Shown here one piece after another: positions 25,127-33,065 of a DNA stretch of 46,878 nt. Under the pieces are notes generated by a model that saw only the letters and a list, made by a program, of their open reading frames with translations, was not told the DNA's origin and did not search any database. Every line of letters starts with the position of its first letter. Position 1 is the first letter of the stretch. The position numbers and the translations under genes are program-made. Location of the stretch: contig MSHD01000047.1 of NCBI GenBank assembly GCA_001941045.1, positions 1-46,878 of the forward strand, given 5' to 3'. This DNA comes from Lachnospiraceae bacterium Zagget2 (GTDB lineage: Bacteria; Bacillota; Clostridia; Lachnospirales; Lachnospiraceae).

Positions 25127-26191
25127 TTATGCAAGCAGTTTTCTGCTCTGGATGTACAGTTCCTCCCGCAGCTTCTGCGGCATGACCAGCGTGCAGCAGT
25201 AGACAGGGGCATTCTCCATATCCTGGCAGTAGGTCTCCAGGAACTTCGCGGCGGCTTCCTTCAGCTGCTCATCCGTCGCATTCTCCGGGAAATCAATATC
25301 AACGCCCAGAACGATATCTTTTCCATACTTTTCATGGAGCATCTTCTTGTCGTTCATCGGCTGCCCTGCCCAGACATCGACGCCGGCCGCGATCATCGCG
25401 GGCACCAGCTTCTCATCTTTTCCGCAGCAGTGGAACTCAAAGCGAATGCCGAGCTCATGGCAGCAGTCGACAATCTTCTTAAGATAAGGAACGATCATCT
25501 CCATGCAGGTATCCAGCGAGAAGAACGGAGCTCTCTGTGCGCCCCAGTCATCGTGGAAATACAGCACATCAAAATCAAAGTATTTCTTCTGCTTCCGGAT
25601 CATGTTGCAGTAGAGATCGCTGAGCGCCGCGAACAGGGAATGTACGTCATCCTGCTGGCTGTCGTCGATCAGCGCTACTGCCGCGTCCTCAAAGTCCATG
25701 AAGGAGATCAGACGCTCAAAAAGTCCGGTAAACATCCACATCGTAGTCACACGATCCGTGTGAAGGTATGTGCCTTCATTTCTCGCTGCACAGCCTTCCC
25801 AGTCCCAGGTCTCGATATCCGGGAATTTGACTTTTTCATGCCATTCGGAAGCGTCCGACATCAGCGGATTGCCCGGCTTTACCATGGAACCGCCTGCGAC
25901 GTCGATGTACTCCCACTCGATGCCAAACATATCCTTACCGCCAAACTTTTCCCGTGGAAGCGCGTCCGCCTCGATGACAAAGCCTCTGGCAATATTGTCC
26001 GGGATGATCTGCGGCACAAAGGTCCGGAAGTCATAATAGATCGGAAGCCACTGCGGCTTCTCACCGGCCAGCATCGACAGATAATTCTCTCTCGCCGTCA
26101 CCGGTGTGCTGTAGCGCGGCATCGGACCGCCTGGTGTCATATACTGACCATTCACAGTCAGCTCTTTCTCTGAAAATTTTACTCTCTCCAT
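25127..26191 (-). CDS. UROD-fold methyltransferase-like protein B
   Basis: A 354-residue paralogue of protein A. The same architecture is visible: LYFHDDWGAQRAPFF (His213-Asp-Asp) and the metal motif His254-Cys-Cys256-Gly (FEFHCCGKD), with a doubled cysteine. The N-terminus RYSTPVTARENYLSMLAGEKP aligns with the ARENYLxxxxGxxP segment shared by all four HxCG members. The C-terminus includes VLGVDIDFPENATDEQLKEA. It lies between UROD genes C and A in one transcript. The reaction is inferred only at family level. Confidence 0.82.
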   Translation of the reverse strand: MERVKFSEKELTVNGQYMTPGGPMPRYSTPVTARENYLSMLAGEKPQWLPIYYDFRTFVPQIIPDNIARGFVIEADALPREKFGGKDMFGIEWEYIDVAGGSMVKPGNPLMSDASEWHEKVKFPDIETWDWEGCAARNEGTYLHTDRVTTMWMFTGLFERLISFMDFEDAAVALIDDSQQDDVHSLFAALSDLYCNMIRKQKKYFDFDVLYFHDDWGAQRAPFFSLDTCMEMIVPYLKKIVDCCHELGIRFEFHCCGKDEKLVPAMIAAGVDVWAGQPMNDKKMLHEKYGKDIVLGVDIDFPENATDEQLKEAAAKFLETYCQDMENAPVYCCTLVMPQKLREELYIQSRKLLA

Positions 26192-26225
26192 TTATTTTAC
26201 TGCCCTCATTTCTGTAATTTCTGTC

Positions 26226-27230
26226 TCAGTGATTGTAAAATGTCCTTCCGTAGGCGTCATACTCTTCCTGAATCCAGCGCCTTTTATTATTCATCTCCTC
26301 GTCGTCAGGCGCGCCGTAGACGCTTCCCCAGAAGATAAAGCCGCCGCCCGGAGCAAAGGTGTCGATCACTCTGCGGACCTCAGCACGCACCAGCTCTTCC
26401 GAGGCTCCCGGCCATCCGGCCGCACCGGATGAATCCCAGCAGCCTTCCAGTACGAGACGATTGCCATATTTTTTCTTAATGCCTTCGAGGTCATTCATGA
26501 CCTGCGCCGGGTTCCATACACAGACGCCGAAATCCAGCCAGTCGTCAATGAAATCTTCACATCTGCCGCAGTTGTGCATGTCGATGGGAAGTCCTCTGTC
26601 CGTGCCGAACTTCGCTTCTCTTGCGTGGAACGGCTTTACCATTTCGCGGTACATCTCCAGAGAAATAAACGGATTATTCGCGGTGGCGGTATCGTCCGTG
26701 ATGCACCAGACATCCGGCTTATAATACTCCATGAACTTCTCATCCATCATGCAGTAGAAGTCAGACATGTATTCGAACAGCGCCATGACTTCCTCCGGTT
26801 CCTCCGACATCGCGCAGAGTCCTTCGGTAAAGCCCATGAAATTCATCAGCTGCTGGAAATAGCCCACGTGCATGACGCCGCAGACGGCGGTCTGGCTACG
26901 GTCGATATTCTCCAGATCCTTCTTCGCCATCGCCTCCCAGTCAATATGTGAGACGTCCGGGGCCTTGATGACGTCACGCCACTTGGTAATATCGTCCAGC
27001 ATGAACTGTCCGGGTTTCGGGAGCGCCATATAACCGGTCTCCCTCGTGGTGACCAGCTCAACGCCCCACTCATTGACGCCGCCTTCCGGCGTGCGGCGCG
27101 CATTCAGAATGCCAGGTGCAACCCAGGCGCTGGCCGGGGCGTGGCCGGGACTCGGGGCAAGATTCCGGGGAACCCATTCGGGGACTTCTCCTCTTGCAGC
27201 CATCAGATAATTTTCCTTTTCAGATAACAT
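26226..27230 (-). CDS. UROD-fold methyltransferase-like protein C
   Basis: The shortest paralogue, 334 residues. It keeps the SEKENYLMAARGEVPEW start and the metal motif His219-Asn-Cys221-Gly (IDMHNCGRC). The HDDWG motif is replaced by CITDDTATANNPF, losing the histidine and the aromatic-glycine pair, so its active site probably differs from A, B and D. The C-terminal FAPGGGFIFWGSVYG resembles the GGG-FI segment of UROD enzymes. It is 35 bases downstream of the SLC13 gene. Confidence 0.82.
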   Translation of the reverse strand: MLSEKENYLMAARGEVPEWVPRNLAPSPGHAPASAWVAPGILNARRTPEGGVNEWGVELVTTRETGYMALPKPGQFMLDDITKWRDVIKAPDVSHIDWEAMAKKDLENIDRSQTAVCGVMHVGYFQQLMNFMGFTEGLCAMSEEPEEVMALFEYMSDFYCMMDEKFMEYYKPDVWCITDDTATANNPFISLEMYREMVKPFHAREAKFGTDRGLPIDMHNCGRCEDFIDDWLDFGVCVWNPAQVMNDLEGIKKKYGNRLVLEGCWDSSGAAGWPGASEELVRAEVRRVIDTFAPGGGFIFWGSVYGAPDDEEMNNKRRWIQEEYDAYGRTFYNH

Positions 27231-27265
27231 GGTCTACACCTCTTTTCTATATTATTTTTTTATTC

Positions 27266-28702
27266 TCAGAACAACATGTTACAAAGCGGATAGATCAGGA
27301 ATACCGTGATTGCCCATGCAACGAAGATCATAACGACATTCCACTTTGCCGTATTCTTTACCGTAATGTGGCCGGGACCGAAAAAGAACGGCGCTGTGAC
27401 CGCCGCCGAAGGCACCAGCGAAGCGAAGCAGGCCATCATACACAGCATGACAATGACGCCGATCACCGGGCCGCCGCCCGCTTCTACGATCGGAACCATG
27501 ACGCTGTAGAACAAAAGCATGCTGACGGTATTCGAGATAAAGTTTGTCAGAATGACACATCCCAGGCAGCCAATGACAACGATCACAAACACGGACATGT
27601 TGGATGTGACCGGCGCCAGAAGATTGCCGAGCCAGGCGGAGATTCCGGCACTCTCACTGCTGATCGCCGTGCCAAGCGTGACGACAACACCGATAAACAG
27701 CAGCGTGCTCACCGTCGTCGTGCTGGTCATCTCGCGGAAGGTCGATATCGGCTTTCCATCCACATGAATGACGCAGAGCAGCGCAATCGCAATGATCAAC
27801 GGCATGGACGATCCCCAGCTATTGTAAAGCGCCATCAGCTGATCGCCGAGCAGATTCGGAAAAACCACCGGTACAATCCAGTAAACAATCACCAGAAGCA
27901 GCATGATCAGGGAAATCAGACCCTGACGGCTTAACTTCGGCAGATTCGCCCTGTGCGCGTCCAGGTCATAATTGCTGAATTTTGACGCCTCCGGACGCCA
28001 TACCAGACAGATGACCAGGATGGATGCCACTGAGATCAGGATTGCAGCCGGAAGGCCGACCGAAAGCCACTGCGCATAAGTGATGTTATAGCCGCCCGCT
28101 GCCGCGGCGTTCAGCATGACCACCGGGAGCGCGTGTCCGAGAGGCGAACCTGCGTTGAACGCGTTCGTCACCCAGAACAGACCGATGATCAGCGCCGTAT
28201 AGAAAGGATCACCCTTCTTATAGCCGATTTCATCGCAGATTCCCACAATAATAGAAATAAACACAAGACTGACAGCGCCGACATCCACTGCGAAGCTGAC
28301 CAGCCCGCAGACAGCCAGAACCATCGCGATAAACACATAAGGCCTGTTACGGACAATCTCCATCGTGACCGCATGCTTTACAATATACTCAATCACGCCG
28401 GTATCCGCCAGCACCTTGCTGAACGCCATCATGCCGATTACCGTAATGATCAGAGAGGAACCGAACACGCCGCTGTACACCTCTGCCGGTGTGAGTACGC
28501 CGGTAAAGAAGATCAGCGCCATCGCCAGCCAGCTCGACCAGTCGGTCCCCAGCGTCAGCCATATATACAGAATCGGGATGAAAACGGAGAGCACATTAAC
28601 GCCAATCTCCGTCAGCCCATTGGTCGCCGGCACGAAACGCAGCAGGATAAAAAGCACAACTGCAACTGCCAGATGGATATAAAATTTTTTCGCCGACATC
28701 AT
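27266..28702 (-). CDS. SLC13/DASS-type anion permease
   Basis: A 478-residue permease with about 11-12 helices. It resembles the divalent anion:sodium symporter family (dicarboxylates, sulfate, other organic anions), with duplicated halves carrying NAFNAGSPLGHALPVVML and TNFISNTVSMLLFYSVMVPI. The ATG overlaps the stop codon of the 98-residue membrane protein gene by one base, so the two are made together. In this operon it is the likely importer of the UROD substrate or exporter of a product. The actual ion is unknown. Confidence 0.85.
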   Translation of the reverse strand: MMSAKKFYIHLAVAVVLFILLRFVPATNGLTEIGVNVLSVFIPILYIWLTLGTDWSSWLAMALIFFTGVLTPAEVYSGVFGSSLIITVIGMMAFSKVLADTGVIEYIVKHAVTMEIVRNRPYVFIAMVLAVCGLVSFAVDVGAVSLVFISIIVGICDEIGYKKGDPFYTALIIGLFWVTNAFNAGSPLGHALPVVMLNAAAAGGYNITYAQWLSVGLPAAILISVASILVICLVWRPEASKFSNYDLDAHRANLPKLSRQGLISLIMLLLVIVYWIVPVVFPNLLGDQLMALYNSWGSSMPLIIAIALLCVIHVDGKPISTFREMTSTTTVSTLLFIGVVVTLGTAISSESAGISAWLGNLLAPVTSNMSVFVIVVIGCLGCVILTNFISNTVSMLLFYSVMVPIVEAGGGPVIGVIVMLCMMACFASLVPSAAVTAPFFFGPGHITVKNTAKWNVVMIFVAWAITVFLIYPLCNMLF

Positions 28703-28998
28703 TATGATTCTCCCCCTGTTTGATCCTCATGATCGACATAATCCTCCGGATGCGGGGCGAAATACTGATTGACCTGTGTCGATCCGATCAGGGATGTGCA
28801 GGCTCCGATACCCAGAACGATCAGCTGAGCCTTTCCTGTCAGCAGAACGCCTCCAGCCAATGCGATGATAATGCCGATAGTACCCATAGTCAGACCCGAT
28901 ACTACATAACGGCTGTGAAAGAAATCATGGACAGAAAAGTCATTTCCCACAGGCCGGTTCTGATTCTCCAGGTTTGGCATATTTTTCAGTTGATCCAC
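28702..28998 (-). CDS. Small two-helix membrane protein, unknown; coupled to the SLC13 permease
   Basis: A 98-residue protein with a polar N-terminus (about 32 residues), two hydrophobic segments (VVSGLTMGTIGIIIALAGGV and AQLIVLGIGACTSLIGST) and a short acidic tail (HPEDYVDHEDQTGG). I do not recognise a named family. The GTG start has GGAGG seven bases upstream. Its TAA overlaps the permease ATG. The arrangement recalls small accessory subunits of two-part transporters; that is inference. Confidence 0.7.
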   Translation of the reverse strand: MDQLKNMPNLENQNRPVGNDFSVHDFFHSRYVVSGLTMGTIGIIIALAGGVLLTGKAQLIVLGIGACTSLIGSTQVNQYFAPHPEDYVDHEDQTGGES

Positions 28999-29022
28999 GA
29001 AAAATCCTCCTTTTCTGAAAAC

Positions 29023-29060
29023 GGGGCTGCCGTTTCTTGTTCAAGCTGTGCGGCAGCCCC
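29023..29060 (-). terminator. Strong intra-operon hairpin (attenuator or processing stem)
   Basis: Minus strand GGGGCTGCCG pairs with CGGCAGCCCC (29051-29060 with 29023-29032) around an 18-base loop, followed by GTTTTC. The T run is short, so it may only partly terminate between the MFS gene and the downstream small-protein/SLC13/UROD genes, or protect a processed 3' end. Confidence 0.6.
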
Positions 29061-29098
29061 TTACATGTCACTTCAGAAAGCGAGTGGCTTTATTCTGC

Positions 29099-30490
29099 TC
29101 AGGCGTTCTTCTTTCTCTCAGCGATCTCTTCGGTCATGCGGGCCACATCTGCGCTCGACAGACGGAAAGCGAAAGTGATAACAAGAACCGCAAAGAGATA
29201 GCATCCGGCAGGAATCAGCGTGATTGCGTTCGTCAGACCGGTCTTAACCGCCTGCGGAATGACTTCCATCCCCGCTTCGTAGCCAGTCACTGCCAGAACT
29301 GTCGGGATCAGGACGCCGGTGATCAGGACCGCGACCTTGACCGGGATATTGCTGATACTCATAACGAGGCCGGAGTTGTTGACGCCGGTCTTATGCTCCG
29401 CATAAATTGCGCAGTTCGAATACATCGTCAGGAAGGTGGAGAAGTTGCAGTTGGAGCAGGTTCTCTCACACAGGATGAAGATCGTGAACAGCAGCACGCT
29501 GCCGGAGAAGACTCTCGCCAGGATCAGGAAGATAATGCACAGCGGGAGCAGGCACTGAGACAGCCGCTTCGCCTCCATTCTCCTGCCAAGGATGCCGGCC
29601 AGCAGAGAACCGATCACGGCGCCGAAGTTCGTGGCAGCCAGATAGATCGCCAGCATCGCCGGAGCCTCCAGCGCATAGTTGAACTGATATGCAGCCATCT
29701 GCGCAAGGATAAAGGACACGGTCGTGGTGCCGCACTGTGCGCAGAACAGAGCCAGAAGGGGCGGAGTCTTGGTGATCGTGTTCACGATATCCTTGAAGGA
29801 AGCGCCCTTCTTCGGTGCAGCCGCGGAACCTGCTTCTTCAGTCTCCTCATAGCCATCGGAGATCTTGAAAATAATGTACTGACCGAGCACGCAGAGAACC
29901 GCGAAGATTACGCCGACCAGAATGTAGGGAATAACCGCCGAATCGCCGAAAACACCGGTGAAGCGTGCAATCATGAAGGTAACAATTGCGGAGATCACGA
30001 TCTTATCCGCATTGATCCAGGCCCAGCGTCTGGAAGAAAGGAACGCACGATCCTTCTCCGTCGCGCCGCAGACGGTGATCATTGTCGCGTTCGCGGAATA
30101 CTGCATATTGAAGAATACCGCATAAATCAGAGAACACGCGATGACGGCAACCATCGCCACGTTAGAATCCTTGATAAGACCGGCAGCCAGCCACTGCGAA
30201 AGGCCAAAGATCGCGGTGAACGGGGCAAGTACAAGAACGATCGAGCGATAACGCCCCCATTTCATCGGCTTCAGGCTGTCCATGAGCGCGCCGTACAGGA
30301 ACGACATGATAATCTCGCAGGTGTTGACAACGGAGTTGATGATCGCGACCACCGCCAGAGGCAGTGCAGCCACACTCGTCAGGTAGAAGCTCCAATAGTA
30401 TGTCTTATAACTGGAGTGGAAATCGAACAGGCAGTCGCCCAGACCAAAAAATGTCTTCAGGGCTGAGTTTAACGGCTTCTTGTTATTCAT
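29099..30490 (-). CDS. MFS transporter, GPH (glycoside-pentoside-hexuronide) type
   Basis: A 463-residue transporter with twelve predicted helices. The early FFGLGDCLFDFHSSYKTYYW and SFLYGALMDSLKPMKWGRYR match the GPH signature D-x-x-x-x-x-x-WGRYRP-like loop. GPH members import sugars, glycosides and other small organics with cations. GGGGGA precedes the ATG. It lies between UROD D and the hairpin at 29023-29060 in the UROD operon, giving the operon a second transporter of another family. Confidence 0.85.
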   Translation of the reverse strand: MNNKKPLNSALKTFFGLGDCLFDFHSSYKTYYWSFYLTSVAALPLAVVAIINSVVNTCEIIMSFLYGALMDSLKPMKWGRYRSIVLVLAPFTAIFGLSQWLAAGLIKDSNVAMVAVIACSLIYAVFFNMQYSANATMITVCGATEKDRAFLSSRRWAWINADKIVISAIVTFMIARFTGVFGDSAVIPYILVGVIFAVLCVLGQYIIFKISDGYEETEEAGSAAAPKKGASFKDIVNTITKTPPLLALFCAQCGTTTVSFILAQMAAYQFNYALEAPAMLAIYLAATNFGAVIGSLLAGILGRRMEAKRLSQCLLPLCIIFLILARVFSGSVLLFTIFILCERTCSNCNFSTFLTMYSNCAIYAEHKTGVNNSGLVMSISNIPVKVAVLITGVLIPTVLAVTGYEAGMEVIPQAVKTGLTNAITLIPAGCYLFAVLVITFAFRLSSADVARMTEEIAERKKNA

Positions 30491-30513
30491 TTTGGTTCCC
30501 CCTTTGAATAATA

Positions 30514-31563
30514 TTATTTATTTCCCGATGCGGACGACTCGTCGGACGCCGCATAAACGGTCTTTTTGAGTGCTCCGGGCTTTTCCGGAGGAATGTAGCC
30601 GACCTTTTCCCAGAGCGGCTGGTTGTACTCGTAGAGCACGTCGATCAGAGGCTGGCTGATCGTCGGATCGATCATCGTCGGATGGGCAACCCAGCTTCCG
30701 CCCGGCGCCATCAGCTCTACCCGGTACTTGATCTCATCATAGCGCTCCTGGTAGGTCGCGCCCTGACGGTCCAGCACGTTCTGATTATCGAATCCGCCCA
30801 CAAAGCAGAGATCCTTTGCATATTTCTGCTTCAGCGCATGCGGGTCGTTGGTGAGCTGCAGCGGGTTGAGTCCGTCAAAGCCGAGTTCGATGAATTCCTC
30901 AATCAGCGGAGCGATGTAACCGCAGGAGTGGTGTTCATACAGCATTCCCTCTGCATGAACCGTATCCACGATCCGCTTCAGATGCGGTTTGATCATCTTC
31001 TGCCAGGTAGCCTTCGACATGAACATGCGGTCGTTCGAGCCATAGTCATCATGCATCTGGATCTTGTCAGGCTTGTAATACTTCGCAATCAGCTTGATCT
31101 CCTCGATGCGGTAATCTGTGATCGCATTCAGCAGATCGCAGGTATCCTCCTCTTCCGTAAGAAGATAGCACAGCGCGTCCTCGATACCGGTCATCGCGTG
31201 CAGCTGCTCAAAGAGACCATCCACGATGATGACGCTGCTGATCTTGTTGACGCGGTCCCAGTTCGCGGTGTCCTTTGCCGCTCCGCCTTCCCAGTCATAA
31301 GTCTTCGGGTCCGGAATCTTCAGGACATCACGCCACTCGCAGATATCCTCGATGAGCTGCGTACCGATCGTAACCATGGGACCTTCCATCCCCTTTTCGA
31401 ATGTCCAGCTCACACCAAAGACATCGGTACTCACGCCAAAGCCCTGCGGTCCTTCCGGCACGCATGACGGCAGGCAGGTGTTCTGATCGAGCACCTGGCT
31501 GGGAACCCAGTAGGGCTCCTTGTGATGGTAGGCCATTAAAATATTTTCTCTTGCTGTTATCAT
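30514..31563 (-). CDS. UROD-fold methyltransferase-like protein D
   Basis: A 349-residue paralogue with the shared TARENILMAYHHKEPYW start. The acidic motif is IQMHDDYGSNDRMF (His171-Asp-Asp) and the probable metal site His212-Ser-Cys214-Gly (EHHSCGYIAP). C-terminal LMAPGGSWVAHPTMIDPT parallels the GGG segment of the family. GAGGTG precedes the ATG. It follows gene E by 13 bases and precedes the MFS gene by 23. Function is known only at family level (corrinoid or zinc-dependent methyl transfer). Confidence 0.82.
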   Translation of the reverse strand: MITARENILMAYHHKEPYWVPSQVLDQNTCLPSCVPEGPQGFGVSTDVFGVSWTFEKGMEGPMVTIGTQLIEDICEWRDVLKIPDPKTYDWEGGAAKDTANWDRVNKISSVIIVDGLFEQLHAMTGIEDALCYLLTEEEDTCDLLNAITDYRIEEIKLIAKYYKPDKIQMHDDYGSNDRMFMSKATWQKMIKPHLKRIVDTVHAEGMLYEHHSCGYIAPLIEEFIELGFDGLNPLQLTNDPHALKQKYAKDLCFVGGFDNQNVLDRQGATYQERYDEIKYRVELMAPGGSWVAHPTMIDPTISQPLIDVLYEYNQPLWEKVGYIPPEKPGALKKTVYAASDESSASGNK

Positions 31564-31576
31564 CCTTCACCACCTC

Positions 31577-32830
31577 TCATTTCTTTCCGTAAAGCTCAAT
31601 GGCTTCAAACAGCGCTTCTACATTTTCACGCGGGCACAGGTCCAGGGAACTGCTCAGGCTGAAGATAAAGCCGCCGCCCGGAGCCAGTACATCCATATAC
31701 TCCCTGACCTTGTCCCGGATCTGCTCCTTCGTCCCGTGCGAGACTGTGAACTCGGGGAACCCGCCCATGATGCAGGCAATGCCTCCCAGCGTCTTTTTCG
31801 CCAGGCGAATGTCAATGTCCTCGAAGAGATAGATGACCTTGCCCTTCGGAACATCGGCCAGATATTTCAGTCTGGTGTTATACGCTCCCTCGCAGAAGAC
31901 AACCGGCACGATTCCTTCGTCGATCAGCGCCATGATCCACTGTCTCAGGTAGGGCCAGTAAAACTCCGCATAGGTATTGTCACCGATAAAATTGTCAAAG
32001 CCCTTGTGCAGCATTACCCACTGATAACGGTTTCCGGTGCGCTTATAACTCTCGATCGACTGGGCAATGTGGATCTTCACAAACATCTCGCAGGCGTGCT
32101 TGACATTTTCCGGCTGCTCCAGCAGATCCGGCATCATGCCGAAGGTGCCTCTAAGGCCGTCCCCCAGCATATCAAAGGCCGTTGCGCTGCCGCCTCCGCA
32201 CAGAGACGGGAAGCCCTCCTCCTTCAGCATGGCTGAACAGCGTCCGCATGCCGCGAAGAAACGCTGCTGCTCTTCTGCAGCGTCCAGGATCTTCCGGTAA
32301 GATTCCAGAAGTTCCGGCGCCATAAAGATATTCGGCACCGCATTGTAGGAGCCGGTGATCGCCGCAGGATAATCAATCTTCGCAAAGGGTTCAAATACCT
32401 CAAAAACGCGCGGCAGCCATTTGCGCCAGGCGAACCCCGCAGGATCATTGAAGAACTCATCGTACTCGTCTTCCATCAGCGTCGCATACTCCACATACTG
32501 AAGCGGAGCATTCTCATCCAGCCCCTTCGGGTCTCCCGGCCAGCGCAGACACTTTACGCCGAACAGTTCCAGCACTTTGGATGAAAACTGCGCCGAAATG
32601 GAGCAGCCGATATCCGGCTGAAACTCCCGGTGATAACGCATATACGCATCAATCGCCCTGTCATAATCCTTCATCGAGTCCGCAATGCTCACGCCATACT
32701 CGTAGAACGGAAAATAATTGACTCTCACGCCATTGGGCACCCGGTCGGTCTCTCTCAGACACAATGCATCATCCAGAAGTTTTGAACGCTCCTCATAAAG
32801 CTCCTGTCCCGTCTTCTGACTCATCCGCAT
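31577..32830 (-). CDS. Divergent UROD-family protein E (FCEG type), first gene of the operon
   Basis: A 417-residue, larger and distant UROD-family protein. Where A-D have HxCG, it reads VVFCEGAYNTRLKYL (Cys313-Glu-Gly), followed by GKVIYLFEDIDIRLAKK and MDVLAPGGGFIFSLSSS. This FCEG-type subgroup is often annotated uroporphyrinogen decarboxylase family without known activity. Two start codons, 32830 and 32824, follow AAAGGAGG at 4 and 10 bases; either is possible. As the first gene after the divergent regulatory region it may define substrate entry. Substrate unknown. Confidence 0.8.
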   Translation of the reverse strand: MRMSQKTGQELYEERSKLLDDALCLRETDRVPNGVRVNYFPFYEYGVSIADSMKDYDRAIDAYMRYHREFQPDIGCSISAQFSSKVLELFGVKCLRWPGDPKGLDENAPLQYVEYATLMEDEYDEFFNDPAGFAWRKWLPRVFEVFEPFAKIDYPAAITGSYNAVPNIFMAPELLESYRKILDAAEEQQRFFAACGRCSAMLKEEGFPSLCGGGSATAFDMLGDGLRGTFGMMPDLLEQPENVKHACEMFVKIHIAQSIESYKRTGNRYQWVMLHKGFDNFIGDNTYAEFYWPYLRQWIMALIDEGIVPVVFCEGAYNTRLKYLADVPKGKVIYLFEDIDIRLAKKTLGGIACIMGGFPEFTVSHGTKEQIRDKVREYMDVLAPGGGFIFSLSSSLDLCPRENVEALFEAIELYGKK

Positions 32831-32971
32831 ATCCCCTCCTTTGTCCTGTATTTATCAGAAATTGCCATATTCTCTGTCCAACTTCTAAAATTTTTATTAA
32901 ATTTTAATATAATAATAGCGCAGGACCGGAGATTTTAGAATGGAACACGAATACAAAAATGCAGTCGGAAT

Positions 32972-33023
32972 ATTGTACATTTTGGTATTTTAAAACCATA
33001 AAATCTATGTTAAACTGTACAAT
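32972..33023. promoter_or_regulatory. Divergent regulatory region with paired TGTACA sites and pucR-type promoter
   Basis: The 235-base gap between UROD E and the regulator contains ATTGTACA (32972-32979) and its inverted copy TGTACAAT (33016-33023), 44 bp centre to centre or about four helical turns. Between them, on plus, TTGGTA (32982-32987), 18 bases, TATGTT (33006-33011) is a plausible promoter of the regulator. TGGT-N8-ACCA forms a smaller dyad around 32983-32999. On minus, an AT-rich stretch (32890-32930, with TATTAT/TATATT) should hold the UROD operon promoter, but no clear -35 is seen. These are candidate sites for the PucR-family protein. Confidence 0.55.
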
Positions 33024-33065
33024 GAAAAAGAAATATCAGCCTCAGGCAGGCCGGGGGACATGAAA

